NCBI RefSeq assembly: GCF_014336955.1
Contig: NZ_QRAI01000001.1
Span: forward strand, 1,240,001 to 1,304,000
Length of the DNA stretch: 64,000 nt
Reading direction: 5' to 3'
DNA from: Saccharophagus sp. K07
GTDB lineage: Bacteria; Pseudomonadota; Gammaproteobacteria; Pseudomonadales; Cellvibrionaceae
Part shown: piece after piece, positions 51,639 through 63,200 of the stretch
How the letters are laid out: every line of letters begins with the position of its first letter
How positions within the stretch are numbered: position 1 is the stretch's first letter
Translations under genes and position numbers: made by a program
Notes under the pieces: model-generated
What the model was told of the DNA's origin: nothing
Seen by the model: the letters and a program-made list of their open reading frames with translations, nothing else
The model's database searches: none

Positions 51639-52197
51639 CTTCATGAAAATCTGAATTTTGCTGCTTTTTGGTGCGCGCTTTGTAACCGGCAAAACACCAG
51701 TCTCTCGCTCTAGTCGTCCTTCAAAATTTTTTTGGCGCCGAATGATGCGTTTGCAAAGATCGCTGCTAATCTCAAAGCGGGACCAACTACCAAAGGAACT
51801 GGTTATAGCGGCACGGTTTGCCTCTTGATTCATACGATCATCAGTAGATGAGGGGAGATTTGATTGCCGCGCTGTCGTTTTACCTCTGTGCTCCCGCGCT
51901 CTGAGTCAGCCTGGCTTGCTGGCATCCGCCCTCAAATTCCTCAGTCTCACGCCTTCATGATCAGCCCGGTTGTCGGGTTGTTCAATGGGGCGCTTTCGCC
52001 GCTCATCTTCGACACAAGTCGTCAATGGACGGAGCGTTTGCATCAATTGCTCGAATTCTTCGCTGACTTCAAATTGATTGGTCGCGCGCGAATCCGTATG
52101 TGGATTAGGGACGCAGGGATGAGATGACGCATACCAGAAAATGATTTTGAAAAATTCTTGTTTAAAACTATTTAATTGATCGTATCGAGAAAATCTT

Positions 52198-54906
52198 ATG
52201 TCGCGGATGAATTCCAGCAAGGCTAAAAATGTTAAATGGCTTATTTTTGTCTGCGCACTTTTTCTAGGCTTGATTCAAAATGTTTATGCGGTTCCGGCTG
52301 ATGAGAATTACGACGATAATTCTGGAGCCACATTTAACAATACAAATACCTTCACTCTGGATGGCGTCAAATACACCATTACCGGGAGTACCACCTATAG
52401 CTCAATAATCTCAAACAGTCCAATATTCTCGCCTCTGGGCAATGGCGCAGACGATTACTTCATATTGTTCGATAGCGACGCCGAATTCAATGTAACGAGC
52501 ATCACAGTCGAAGCTAGTGACTCCAGCTATTTCAGGCTCAGCGGCATGAGTTTTGATGGGGTGGCAGATTCCAACATCACGATTACTCCCTATAACGGTG
52601 TAACCGCAGGAACGGCGATTAACTACTTAAGCAATGGTGACTTCATAGCGCATCAGAACATTGATTTGTCAGGCAATACTAATTTTCAGTACATCACCAG
52701 CTTCACAATCTCGGGAAGCAACATCTCGTTGGCTCTTGATGACCTCAACTTCGAGCCCGCTATTTCCCCCAATACCAACCCCACCATCAGTAACCTCAAT
52801 GGGGACAGCGTTAACTGGGCCGGTGTTAATAACTGGGTAACGCTCGATGCAGCCAACAACGCCACAGTTGCCGATGCCGAACTCGATACCACTAATAACT
52901 GGGCCGATGCCACCCTGACCGTACAGCGCGTTGTCAGTGGTGTGAATAAACCGCTCGCGGCAGATCTATTTCAATTTAACGAAACCGGCTTCACCGTCAG
53001 TGGCAATAGCTTGCAAAACGGTGCAACTACTTTTGCGACTTTTAGCAATAGCAATGGCGTTTTGTCCGTTAATTTTAATTCCAGTGCCGATGCTCCTCGG
53101 GTCCAAAGTGTTATACGCGGTATCCAGTACCGCAACGACATGCCAACCGGCGATACAGTGATTCGTTTTACTTTGAGTGATGGTGATGGCGGTTCCGCCA
53201 ATGCCGATGTGATTGTCACCAGCGACACCATTTACGTCACCTCTGCCACTGACACTACGGTCATGGATGTCAGCGATGGTGTGAGCTTCCGCGAAGCTGT
53301 GGCTATTGCAGCAGCGGATTTTACCGGCAGCCAGACCATTGTCTTTTCCAGCTCGCTGGCCGGTTTGACGCTGGGCATCAACGCCCCGACCATTAACATC
53401 AATGAAAGTCTTACCTTTGGTATGGATGCCACCAGCGGTATCACCCTGAGCGGCGACCCCATCTCCCTGGGTATGGGTACTACACAGACTTTCATCAATG
53501 GTGCGGGTGACACGGCCACTATAACCAACGCCATCCAAGGTCCAGGCGCCATTACCAAGACAGGCGCTGGTAACCTGATACTGTCGGGCCTTAATAGCTT
53601 CAGCGGTGCTACGACCATTTCTGCCGGTACACTCACCGTCAGTGGTGCGGGTGCCATCTCGACCAATAGCAACGTTTCCGTCGCCGCGGGCGCAACCCTG
53701 GCACTTACCAGTAACGCAACCATTGGCAATCTTTCCGGTGCGGGAGATATCGACCTGGGCAGCAGTGTTCTGACCACAACCCAGACAGCCGATACTGTTT
53801 TCTCCGGTAATATCAGCGGTACAGGTGGTCTGACCGTCACCCAGCATATCAACGGGGGCTATTCGCTGAGGCTCTCGGGCACCAATAGCTATAGCGGCAA
53901 CACCACCATCACCAATTACGGCTGGGTGCGGCTCAATGGCGAAGCTTCTGTCTCCGCCAACAGCGCCTTGCTCATACAGGACAGCAGCAAGGTCACACTC
54001 CTCTCCGACCAGACTGTCGGCAGCCTCGCCATGAACCTTACAAGTACCACGCTGGATCTTGGTGTTGGAGGCTACACCCTGACCGCCGGTGGCAATAACA
54101 CCAGCACGGATGTTCTCGGCGTTATTTCCGGCTCCGGCAATCTGTGGAAACAGGGCACTGGTACCATGACAGTCACTGGTATAAACAACACCTATAACGG
54201 CAACACCATAGTCACAGGCGGAACCTTGTCTATTGCCAGTGATGCCGGCCTCGGCAGTGGCGCTGTTGAACTTGCTTCACCAGACGCCACTCTGGCGATC
54301 ATAGGCAACACCACCATCGACAATGCCATCGACATTACGGACACGGCCACCATCAGCGTTTCTGCCAATGCGACCATTTCCGGCATCATCAGCGGCGACA
54401 ACCTGATAAAAGCCGGTACAGCGAAATTAACGCTTTCGGGCAACAATACCTATACAGGAACCACCAGTGTTAGCGCCGGTATCCTGAGCATTGGCGCCAG
54501 TACCGCCCTTGGTGCTGGCAATATACTGCTGGCTGCGGGTACCACACTCGAAGTGACAGGCGTTACGGATATTACTAACGGCGTAGTGCTGAGCGGCAAC
54601 GCCACCATCAGCAACTCCGCAAATGCCACTGTCTCCGGAAATATCAGCGGCCTCTACCATTTGACCAAGTCTGGCGGTTCTACGCTGACTTTGTCTGGTG
54701 AGAACTCCTACACCGACACCACTGTAAGCGCAGGTACTCTCAGTATCGCCAGTGACAACAATCTCGGCGGTGGAACTGTGAGCCTCGCGGGTGCAACCGC
54801 TTTGTCGATCATTGGCGATACCACCATCGATAACTCTATTGCCTTGACCGGTAATGCCACCATCAACGCAGCAGCCAATGCCACTATCTTATTTACCTGC
54901 GTTTAG
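52198..54906 (+). CDS. Secreted autotransporter-type passenger, truncated
   Basis: A 902-residue protein with a signal peptide (cleavage likely after VYA near residue 31), a beta-rich N-terminal region, and five passenger-associated transport repeats (PATR) from about residue 450 ([27 protein letters not shown] type) that build a beta-helix. There is no C-terminal barrel or anchor in this frame: it stops eight residues after the middle of a sixth repeat, at a junction with a different repeat family. It was probably one gene with the next frame and is now broken. Role presumably surface adhesion. Confidence 0.75.
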   Translation: MSRMNSSKAKNVKWLIFVCALFLGLIQNVYAVPADENYDDNSGATFNNTNTFTLDGVKYTITGSTTYSSIISNSPIFSPLGNGADDYFILFDSDAEFNVTSITVEASDSSYFRLSGMSFDGVADSNITITPYNGVTAGTAINYLSNGDFIAHQNIDLSGNTNFQYITSFTISGSNISLALDDLNFEPAISPNTNPTISNLNGDSVNWAGVNNWVTLDAANNATVADAELDTTNNWADATLTVQRVVSGVNKPLAADLFQFNETGFTVSGNSLQNGATTFATFSNSNGVLSVNFNSSADAPRVQSVIRGIQYRNDMPTGDTVIRFTLSDGDGGSANADVIVTSDTIYVTSATDTTVMDVSDGVSFREAVAIAAADFTGSQTIVFSSSLAGLTLGINAPTININESLTFGMDATSGITLSGDPISLGMGTTQTFINGAGDTATITNAIQGPGAITKTGAGNLILSGLNSFSGATTISAGTLTVSGAGAISTNSNVSVAAGATLALTSNATIGNLSGAGDIDLGSSVLTTTQTADTVFSGNISGTGGLTVTQHINGGYSLRLSGTNSYSGNTTITNYGWVRLNGEASVSANSALLIQDSSKVTLLSDQTVGSLAMNLTSTTLDLGVGGYTLTAGGNNTSTDVLGVISGSGNLWKQGTGTMTVTGINNTYNGNTIVTGGTLSIASDAGLGSGAVELASPDATLAIIGNTTIDNAIDITDTATISVSANATISGIISGDNLIKAGTAKLTLSGNNTYTGTTSVSAGILSIGASTALGAGNILLAAGTTLEVTGVTDITNGVVLSGNATISNSANATVSGNISGLYHLTKSGGSTLTLSGENSYTDTTVSAGTLSIASDNNLGGGTVSLAGATALSIIGDTTIDNSIALTGNATINAAANATILFTCV
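53551..54886 (+). repeat. Tandem PATR-type coding repeats
   Basis: Five units of roughly 70-110 codons each carry a core like L-T-L-S-G-x-N-S-Y-x-G-x-T-x-x-x-x-G-x-L-x-I. Recurring DNA such as the NATISG-coding stretches makes the region prone to slippage and recombination. A sixth unit is cut at the junction near 54887. Confidence 0.8.
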
Positions 54907-56965
54907 CATCACGGTAGTCAATGTAAATGATGCTCCGGAAATTTTCGGCACTCCGACAGCCAATATTAATCAAGGAGAGCTTTACAGCTTCACCCCAACG
55001 GCGAGTGACGTGGATGTCGGTGATGTTCTGACATTTATCGTTACGGGTTTACCAAATTGGATGACGTTCGACCCTGCAACCGGCGCAGTTTCCGGGACAC
55101 CGTCGAATGACGATGTCGGTACTACGGGTGCCATCGTGATCACCGTGAGCGATGCGGCGGGTGCAACGGCGGATTTGCCTGCATTCAGTATCACTGTTGC
55201 GAACGTAAACGATGCGCCTGTCATCTTCGGCACTCCGGCAACCAGTGTGAGTGAAGGTGAGTTGTATAGCTTTACCCCGACAGCGAGTGATGTGGATGAG
55301 AGCGATACACTGTCGTTCTCCGCCACAGGTTTACCAGCCTGGTTGTCATTTGATTCTGCAACCGGCGCAATTTCCGGTACGCCGTCCAATGCGGATGTAG
55401 GCACTACTGATTCCATCGTGATCAGCGTCAGTGATGGCACTCTTTCTGCCAGCTTGCCAGCGTTTAGCATCACCGTAGTGAACGTGAACGAGGCACCGGT
55501 CATAGTGGCAGATCAGTACAGCGTGGATGAAGGTAGCGCCCTAACCCTCGATGCCGCTGAAGGTGTTCTCGCCAACGATTCCGATATTGACGCAGGCGAT
55601 ACATTGACAGCGATTCTCGTCAGCGGGCCTCAGTACGCCAGTCAATTCACCCTGAATGCAGACGGCGGTTTCCAATACGTGCATGACGGTTCGGAAACCC
55701 TGGCTGATAGCTTCACCTACGCCATCAACGCCGATCTGAACAACGACGGCTTGGCCGATGTGGTTATCTACGAACCTAATAAAGAACAGGTGGATGTGTA
55801 TCTGTCGGATCCGAAAGGTGACACAGGGGATATGGCGGATGTCTCTGTCAGTGCCGCCGCTCAGGCAGTGCACGGTGCCAGCAAACAAGTGGCCTACAAC
55901 CTGACCTTGAGCAACCAAGGACCGAGTGAAGCCCTCAACGTCAGGGTCACGGTTTCCCTGGACAACCTTGGTGTCATCAACCTGCCAGTCAACTGTGTGC
56001 ACGATGCAGAAGTCGCTGAGGTTCACTGTACCGTGGATGCTTTGGCGGCCGACGCCGAAGAAACCTTGAACCTTATATTAGGCAGTACCAGTTCGGTCAC
56101 TTCACAAACCGTTACCGCTGTTGTGCGCTCCGATGCCCTCGAACGGAATCCGGCTGACAACACCGCAACCACCACATTGTCCGGCTTGTTCGAACCCGTG
56201 CGTGCCCGGGTCAAAGGCGGTGGCGGCAGCGTCAATAGCCTGTGGCTGACCAGTCTTTTAGGCTTGGCGGTATTCCGCCGCCGAGGCAAACACACAGGAA
56301 GAAAATCCGAGTGGTGGTGCAAAGCGGCCGCACTGCTTCTGCCGCTCACCGCTGGGGCTGTGGTTCTGCCATCGCAATCGGTGCAGGCGAATGACAAGAA
56401 TTCCTATGTGGAAGGCACGTTCAATGCTATCGGCAGCAGTTGGAACTCTCGGAGCTTCTACCAAGACTTGTCCGATAGCACGCAACCCGACGTCCTAATG
56501 GAAAAAGATAGCCAGCGGTTTGGTTGGCAATTGCTGTACGGCTATCGTTTTCATCCACAAATTGCCCTGGAGCTGGGGTACCTCGACAGCGGTCAAACCG
56601 AATTGAGCGTGGGTGCGGAAGTCTCGGACCCCGAACCTTTGCGGCAAGCGCTGCGCAAACATGCGCCTATAGCGGGGGAGGGGCCTTACGCGGGTATCCG
56701 CTTGAGCCTGTACAACCCAAATGACCTGGAGTTCTACGCCAAGCTAGGCATTTGGTCCTGGGCTGCAGGTTACGATTTGCAAATCGGTGATCAACGGGAA
56801 TGGATCAAACGCGATGGAAACGACTGGGTCTGGGGTGTGGGTTTTACGGCACCGGCCTATCGCAATCTGAGGTTTGGGGCGAGTTTTCAGACCACGTCGT
56901 TGAATGGGGATCGCTTGACCCTATTGGGAATTCAGGCGTCCTATATGTTCAGCGTCACCAAGTAA
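54854..56965 (+). CDS. Ig/cadherin-repeat protein with internal sorting signal and outer-membrane barrel (5'-truncated)
   Basis: This frame has no proper start; true similarity begins near 54893. In order: two tandem 93-residue Ig-like (He_PIG/cadherin) repeats, a VCBS/cadherin-like segment, a DUF11-like domain, then [23 protein letters not shown] (about 454-476), which looks like a GlyGly-CTERM signal. Next is a hydrophobic segment ending SQSVQA that resembles a signal peptide, and finally a 190-residue beta-barrel like OmpA/OMP_b-brl ending SYMFSVTK. Probably the rest of the upstream gene, out of frame by one base. Confidence 0.7.
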   Translation: MPPSTQQPMPLSYLPAFSITVVNVNDAPEIFGTPTANINQGELYSFTPTASDVDVGDVLTFIVTGLPNWMTFDPATGAVSGTPSNDDVGTTGAIVITVSDAAGATADLPAFSITVANVNDAPVIFGTPATSVSEGELYSFTPTASDVDESDTLSFSATGLPAWLSFDSATGAISGTPSNADVGTTDSIVISVSDGTLSASLPAFSITVVNVNEAPVIVADQYSVDEGSALTLDAAEGVLANDSDIDAGDTLTAILVSGPQYASQFTLNADGGFQYVHDGSETLADSFTYAINADLNNDGLADVVIYEPNKEQVDVYLSDPKGDTGDMADVSVSAAAQAVHGASKQVAYNLTLSNQGPSEALNVRVTVSLDNLGVINLPVNCVHDAEVAEVHCTVDALAADAEETLNLILGSTSSVTSQTVTAVVRSDALERNPADNTATTTLSGLFEPVRARVKGGGGSVNSLWLTSLLGLAVFRRRGKHTGRKSEWWCKAAALLLPLTAGAVVLPSQSVQANDKNSYVEGTFNAIGSSWNSRSFYQDLSDSTQPDVLMEKDSQRFGWQLLYGYRFHPQIALELGYLDSGQTELSVGAEVSDPEPLRQALRKHAPIAGEGPYAGIRLSLYNPNDLEFYAKLGIWSWAAGYDLQIGDQREWIKRDGNDWVWGVGFTAPAYRNLRFGASFQTTSLNGDRLTLLGIQASYMFSVTK
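54893..55453 (+). repeat. Two tandem Ig-like repeats of about 93 codons
   Basis: Units 54893-55174 (94 codons) and 55175-55453 (93 codons) each begin LPAFSITV and share [20 protein letters not shown] and SGTPSN. A third partial unit starts at 55454. They are near-identical at protein level and typical of He_PIG domains in secreted proteins. Confidence 0.85.
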
Positions 56966-57200
56966 GTTCTTCTATCGCCTGTTATTTGCCCCTTTGTCCT
57001 GCAAGTGCACAGGGGCAAAATTCCCGCTAGTTCTGGCCAATCTTCCATCTGCAGCTACACTGCTTGATAGCCCCGCGAAAACTTGGCCCATTCGCGGGGT
57101 CATGATTCCGGGCTCAAGTCGGTCAGCGTGTCGAAAACAAAAGAAAAAGAACACGCAACGCTTGAGATTCATACCTATAAAAATTGTTTGGACCATCAAC

Positions 57201-59846
57201 ATGAAGAAACTAATACTCGCCGTCGCTCTCGGTATTTCCATCGGGTGCGCTCACCAAAACTCCAAGGATGAATCTCAAGTCGATTTCCGCAATTCCTCTC
57301 TTGACATGGAAGCGCGGTTGGATGATCTGGTGTCCCGCATGACCACCAGCGAAAAAATCTCCCAGCTTTTTAACGATGCCCCTGCCATAGAACGCCTGGG
57401 AATCCCGGCCTATAACTGGTGGAATGAAGCTTTGCACGGTGTCGCCAGGGCGGGGAAGGCGACGGTATTTCCTCAAGCTATAGGACTTGCCGCTACTTTC
57501 GATGAAGATTTGATGTTCCGGGTTGCCACTGCAATATCAGACGAAGGTCGAGCCAAATACCACCACTATATCGACAACGATGTTCACACCATTTATGGCG
57601 GACTTACTTTCTGGTCTCCCAATATCAATATTTTCCGCGACCCGCGCTGGGGAAGAGGGCAGGAAACCTACGGCGAGGACCCTTATTTAACTGGTCGTAT
57701 GGCCGTTAATTTTGTCCGCGGTATTCAGGGCGATGATGAAAAATATTTAAAAGCTGTAGCCACTATCAAACACTACGCCGTACACAGTGGCCCGGAAAAA
57801 TCTCGCCATAGCGATGACTATCATCCGTCCAAAAAAGATCTGCATGAAACTTATTTGCCAGCGTTTCGCACAGCCATAAAAGAAGCATCGCCCGAATCCT
57901 TGATGTGTGCCTACAACCGCGTAGACGGAAAGCCCGCATGTGGAAATGAAGAGTTATTGCAAAAAATTCTGCGCGAAGACATGGGGTTTAAGGGATTCGT
58001 TGTTTCCGATTGTGGAGCGATTTCTGATTTTTACGATCGCAAAGCGCACGACGTGGTGCTCGCTCCAGCCGAAGCTGCAGCTTGGGCATTAAAAACTGGA
58101 ACCGATCTGGAGTGCGGTGACAGCCACCTGAATACCTACGTGAATTTGCATACTGCGCTGCGCGAAGGTTTGGTATCCATGGACGATATAGACCTCGCTG
58201 TAAAACGCGTATTTCGTGCGCGCTTCAAGCTGGGAATGTTCGACGAACAAAATCGCGTTCCTTACAGCTCCATTCCTTTAGCCAAAGTTGCCTCCGCAGA
58301 GCATATTGCTCTAACTCAGGAAGCTGCGGAAAAATCTCTGGTGTTGTTGAAAAATGATGGGATCTTACCTTTGAAAGAAGGTGTGAAGGTGGCCGTGATC
58401 GGGCCCAATGCAACGAATTTCGAAGTCTTGATAGGAAATTATTCTGGATATCCTTCGCAACCGGTATTGCCGATACAGGGTATTATCGATCGTATAGGAG
58501 CAGAAAATGTCGTTTACGCTCCAGGTTCTGCAATAGCGGAAACAGCTTATCGTCACCACCAGGTCATCCCGGCAGTGAATTTTTATCATTACGATGACAA
58601 CAGTATGCTGGTTCCAGGGTTGCAGGCAGATTACTACGTTGGCAATTATGGCCCGAAAGAATGGCTGGAAAAAATTCCGTCCGCAAAACCCGATTTAACT
58701 CGCGTGGATTCCAATATTGATTTTTATTGGGATAAATCGCCGGTGAATCAGAAATTGGACGAGCAGTTTTTGGTAATTTGGCGCGGTGTAATCAAACCGG
58801 AAAAAACCGGCAACTACAGTTTTTCTGGCAATGTCTTGCTAACCATAAATGGTGAGCGGGTCACCAAGCCCGTTGAATTAAAGCGCGGCCAAACCTACAA
58901 CGTTGAAGCGCGTTATTTCGCTTTTAAATGGTGGCCGATTAATTTGGGATTGGAAGCCAATGCACGATTGACTTGGGCGGATGTGTCGCTGCCGCTTGAA
59001 GCAGATGCTATAGCTGCAGCTAAAAAAGCGGATGTCGTGCTTTTTATGGGAGGAATCGATCCAACCTTGGAAGGCGAAGAAATGGCCGTACAACTGGATG
59101 GCTTTGAAGGTGGAGATCGTACCCATATCAATCTTCCAGAGGTGCAAACCAAATTACTGAAGAAACTCAAATCACTCGGCAAGCCAATTGTGTTTGTTAA
59201 TTTCAGCGGCTCAGCTATGGCGATGAATTGGGAGAGCGAAAACCTGAATGCTATTGTTCAAGCGTTTTACCCAGGTGAAAAAGCAGGAACTGCGATAGCG
59301 CGGGTTTTGTGGGGTGATGTGAATCCCTCTGGTAGGCTGCCCATTACGTTTTATCGCGGCGTGGAGGACTTGCCAGCTTTCACTGATTACACAATGAAAA
59401 ATAGAACTTATAAGTTTTATTCCGGCAAGCCTCTTTATCCTTTTGGCCATGGACTCAGCTATACCAGCTTCCGTTACGAAAACTTGGTTGTTAAGGAAAA
59501 CAATGCTGGATTGGATATTTCCGTCAAGGTGACGAACGTTGGTGAGAGAGCGGGAGAAGACGTTCCGCAACTCTATATCAGTCTGCTGGACGCCCCAGCG
59601 GGAAGTCCGATTCGTCAACTGAAATCGTTTACACGGGTTCAGCTCACAGCGGGTGAAAGCACCCAGGTAATCTTTAATCTTCCTTCACAACACATCAGCT
59701 TCATCAATGATCAGGGAGAAGAGGTTAGCTATAGTGGCCGCGTGAAAATTTCCGTCGGATCCGGCCAAGAAGGTTACGTTGCAAAAGAAAGTATTGATCA
59801 AAAAACAATCAAACATGGAAAGATTGCTGGTGCATTGGGACGGTAA
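57201..59846 (+). CDS. Secreted glycoside hydrolase family 3 enzyme with PA14 domain
   Basis: GH3 beta-glycosidase (881 residues). Conserved segments: FRDPRWGRGQETYGEDP (146-161), KHYAV (190-194), nucleophile Asp270 in VVSDCGAISDF. A PA14-type insert (about 460-605, GLQADYY...VIWRGVIKPEKTGNYSF) lies in the second half, followed by GH3_C and a fibronectin-like domain. SDCGAI is usual in xylosidase/arabinofuranosidase-type members, but PA14-bearing GH3 also cut glucans, so the substrate is uncertain. An N-terminal signal with Cys16 suggests a lipoprotein, though its lipobox is weak. Earlier starts lack support. Confidence 0.9.
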   Translation: MKKLILAVALGISIGCAHQNSKDESQVDFRNSSLDMEARLDDLVSRMTTSEKISQLFNDAPAIERLGIPAYNWWNEALHGVARAGKATVFPQAIGLAATFDEDLMFRVATAISDEGRAKYHHYIDNDVHTIYGGLTFWSPNINIFRDPRWGRGQETYGEDPYLTGRMAVNFVRGIQGDDEKYLKAVATIKHYAVHSGPEKSRHSDDYHPSKKDLHETYLPAFRTAIKEASPESLMCAYNRVDGKPACGNEELLQKILREDMGFKGFVVSDCGAISDFYDRKAHDVVLAPAEAAAWALKTGTDLECGDSHLNTYVNLHTALREGLVSMDDIDLAVKRVFRARFKLGMFDEQNRVPYSSIPLAKVASAEHIALTQEAAEKSLVLLKNDGILPLKEGVKVAVIGPNATNFEVLIGNYSGYPSQPVLPIQGIIDRIGAENVVYAPGSAIAETAYRHHQVIPAVNFYHYDDNSMLVPGLQADYYVGNYGPKEWLEKIPSAKPDLTRVDSNIDFYWDKSPVNQKLDEQFLVIWRGVIKPEKTGNYSFSGNVLLTINGERVTKPVELKRGQTYNVEARYFAFKWWPINLGLEANARLTWADVSLPLEADAIAAAKKADVVLFMGGIDPTLEGEEMAVQLDGFEGGDRTHINLPEVQTKLLKKLKSLGKPIVFVNFSGSAMAMNWESENLNAIVQAFYPGEKAGTAIARVLWGDVNPSGRLPITFYRGVEDLPAFTDYTMKNRTYKFYSGKPLYPFGHGLSYTSFRYENLVVKENNAGLDISVKVTNVGERAGEDVPQLYISLLDAPAGSPIRQLKSFTRVQLTAGESTQVIFNLPSQHISFINDQGEEVSYSGRVKISVGSGQEGYVAKESIDQKTIKHGKIAGALGR

Positions 59847-60294
59847 ATGATGCATTGGAGGCCGCAAAGAAGATTAAAATCCCATTGTTTTGGTTAAAAA
59901 ATGATCTTTTTTGTGGCCAAAATCTTTTTTGTTTGTTATTTTTTCTCAAAATAGTGGTATAACTTTGTCCGTTCGTCTTATTTGCCAATATTTCCTAAAA
60001 AAAACTCTATAAAGCATTGCGTAAGTAGGAAGTTGGACGTAAAGTTTCGGAGAATATATAGGTTCGTTTCATAAGGTCTCTAATTTTAACTATTGCCTTA
60101 GAAATGAAACCAAAAAAGCATCGGTTTTAAAGCTATAACAACAATAAGTGGTTTTGGGCAAGGAATCAGAGCGCCTTCCGCATCGCGGAAAGTGTTTTGC
60201 ATGGTTGGTCTCATAAGTTATCTGACTTCACTAATCAGGCAGTTTGTGGGCCATCAACACAAAGTAGAACCATATCTCCTGGGGAATCTCATCT
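59847..60294 (+). other. Intergenic region upstream of the TonB-dependent receptor
   Basis: About 450 bases with no gene. It is AT-rich with runs of T near 59895-59950. A TATAAC near 59957 could be a -10, but I see no good -35. Two inverted repeats lie in the future leader: 60066-60110 and 60176-60190. Confidence 0.6.
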
Positions 60295-63200
60295 ATGCTT
60301 TTGAAAAAGAATAAACTTTCGGCCGCTATTGTGACCCTTCTGGCTGGAGGGGCCAATTATGCGATAGCTCAAGAAAACCCAATTGTTGAAGAAGTCATTG
60401 TTACTGGTATCCGAGCTTCTGCGCAGGCATCTATGGATGTTAAGCGTGACGCGACCGGGGTTGTGGATGCCATTACCGCAGAGGATATGGGTAAATTCCC
60501 TGATACCAACCTGGCGGAATCTCTTCAACGTATCACAGGTGTTTCCATCAGCCGTACCAACGGCGAAGGTTCTGAAGTAACCGTTCGCGGATTTGGTGGT
60601 GAATTCAACATGATTACCTTGAACGGCCGTACCATGCCGACCGCTAACGTATATGGTGGTGGTAGTGGCGCCGGTGGTACCAGAGGCGGTTCTACTCGAG
60701 CTTTTGACTTCGCCAACATCGCTTCCGAAAACGTATCAGCGGTTGAAGTTTATAAAACTGGCCGAGCTAGCGTAGCTACCGGCGGTATCGGTGCGAGCAT
60801 CAACGTAAAAACTGCTCGTCCGTTGGATAACCCAGGTTTGCAATTCAGTGTTGGTGCCAAAGCCCTGCACGACACCACCAATCGCACTGGTGACGACATT
60901 ACTCCTGAATTGTCAGGTATCATCAGCTGGACTGATGACAGCGAGAAATTCGGTGTCGGTCTGTCATTGAGCCGTCAAGAGCGTCACTCAGGATCCACCG
61001 GTGTATCTGAGAACGAATGGCAAATCGGTGTATGGGGTGAAGATAACCTGTTCTCCTTTGCTCCAGGTGTAGTGGAAAAAGGTGGTGTTCCTGATCTGAA
61101 TTCACTGCGCAATGGCACCAATCAGCCTTTCCCAGAAGAACTGAAAGGTATTTATAACGCGCCTGCAGCCGGTCAGTTGTACGGCCGTCCTAACGATATC
61201 CGTTATGTATTCTCCGATATGGAGCGTACTCGTACCAATGCTCAGTTGGTTCTGCAATTTGCACCCAACGAAAATGTTCGCACCACTTTGGATTACACCT
61301 TCGCGAAAAACGAATTGTTTGAGCGTCGCGGTGAATCTACTAGCTGGTTGGCTAACGAAAACTCTATCGATGCGGTAGTGTTCAGCAATGATGCGGTAGC
61401 TACTCCAATCTTCATTCATGAAACTGCTGGTCCACGCGACCAAGGTTTCGAGCAGCAATTGCGTCAACAAGAAAACACCTTGGAGTCTTTGGGCTTTAAC
61501 TTGGAATGGCAAGCAACCGATAAACTCAAGCTTGCTTTCGACGTCCATGACTCTTCAATGGAAAGCTTGCCTGTTGGCCCCGGAAAAAGCGGTGAAATCG
61601 CTGTTAGTATCGGCGCCCCAATTCAGACTTCACACTGGATTGATTTCAGTGGTGATTTGCCGTTGTACAACATGAACTTCAACGACGGTATCCAGGCAAC
61701 AAAAACTATCAGAGACCCGCGCAGTCCAGATTACGCGCCCAAAAACTACCAGGATGCTAATGGTGCAGATATTCGCTTCCCTGACTGGGTGCAGGATTGG
61801 GAAGTGGCAACAGATGCTGCTGGCAACCCACTTTTCGATGCTGATGGTAATCCGCAACAACTCTTTGGATCGGGCGTTACCCCGACTCCTAAATACCGTG
61901 GAAATAACAACAACGAATTCGACGCGGGTGACATAGGTTCACAAGTGGTTCGCGTGTTCTATGCATCGCAAGTTACTGACGTAACCCAAGTGCGTTTGGA
62001 TGGATCTCTGGAATTCGACAATGGTCGTTTCGATTTCGGGGTTGAAAAACGCTCTCTGGAAATGTCCGCTCAAGGATCTGATCGCTACATGGCGATGGGT
62101 GACTGGGGTATTGCTAATGTTGGTGATATCCCTACGGATTTGTTCGAGTTCTATAACCTGTCCGATTTTGATGACTATGATGCGTCACAGTCATTCCAAT
62201 TCGGCTTCAAAGGCAATGCTGAAGACCTCGCGCAAGCCTTGGTTGATCGCTATGGCACTGAGGACAATGGTTATGTAGTTGCCTACAACCCGAACATGTC
62301 TTTGAATGACCGGGTTAAAGAGGATATTACTGCCGCTTATGTTCAAGCGCATTTGCAAGGTGCTCTTGGTAACTTCGAAACAAACACCATGATTGGTTTG
62401 CGTTATGAAACCACTGATGTGACTTCTGTTTCGGATATGCTGGTTCCCAAGTATCTCCAGTGGCAGGATAACAACGACTTCCAGGTCATCCGAGCTGATG
62501 AAATTACTCCGTTCTCTGCTAAAGCAAGCTATGACAACTTGTTGCCAAGCATCGACTTTGACATCAAGTTCTCTGAAGACCTCGTAGGTCGCGCTTCTTA
62601 CAGCAAAACCATTGCTCGTACTGGTTTCGGTAACCTGACTGCGTCCGCGAGTAACTTCTCTGCAGGTGGCGGTTCCGTATATAACGGTTCTCAGCCTACC
62701 GTTAGCTTGGGTAACCCAGGGTTGATTCCTCTGGAATCCAACAATATGGATGTGTCTTTGGAATGGTATTTTGCTGACACAAGTTATGCGTCTATCGGTT
62801 TCTTCGAGAAGCGTGTAAATAACTTCGTTGGAACAGAGCAAACTATTCGCCCATTGTCGGAATTTGGTCTGATTCAAGACGTAACCAGCGGTCCACGAGT
62901 GCAAGAGGCAGCTGCTGAGTTGGAGAGATTGGGTATCCCGCTCAACGATACTTCTCTGTTTACTATGACTGCGCTGATTGCTAATAACGAGGACCCGACC
63001 AGATATTCAGCTGCAATTGCAGCTGACAACCAAACTGCTTTCGAGCAGGAGATTGCCTTCCTGTATGACATCGACGCAGTAGCTGATGACCCAGAAACTG
63101 TTTGGCAAGTTAGCCAGCCTGTTAACAACAGAGAAGCCAAGTTGTACGGTTCTGAATTGGCTGTTCAGCACTTCTTTGGTGAGACTGGTTTCGGCGTAAT

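Larger units (their letters stand above)
51130..52197 (+). other. 1.07 kb region with gene remnants and no intact gene
   Basis: No convincing intact gene lies here. The middle holds a degenerate fragment related to the barrel end of the downstream adhesin (separate entry) and then a terminator. The rest (51130-51345 and 51640-52197) shows stop-rich frames; two minus-strand open frames of 104 and 143 codons have no family features. It looks like a scar of rearrangement next to the repeat-rich gene. Confidence 0.6.

Noticed and set aside
51402-51833. Minus-strand 143-codon open frame near the barrel remnant
   Set aside because: Its 3' half is antisense to the degenerate barrel fragment, and the 5' half shows no family feature or ribosome-binding site.
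51906-52220. Minus-strand 104-codon open frame ahead of the adhesin
   Set aside because: Starts inside the adhesin coding start, has no recognisable motif and sits in a region with other signs of decay.
53232-53852. Long minus-strand open frame inside the PATR-repeat gene (with another at 52966-53847)
   Set aside because: The frames mirror the repetitive, low-stop composition of the adhesin; the products lack family features and are antisense to a clear signal-peptide-bearing gene.
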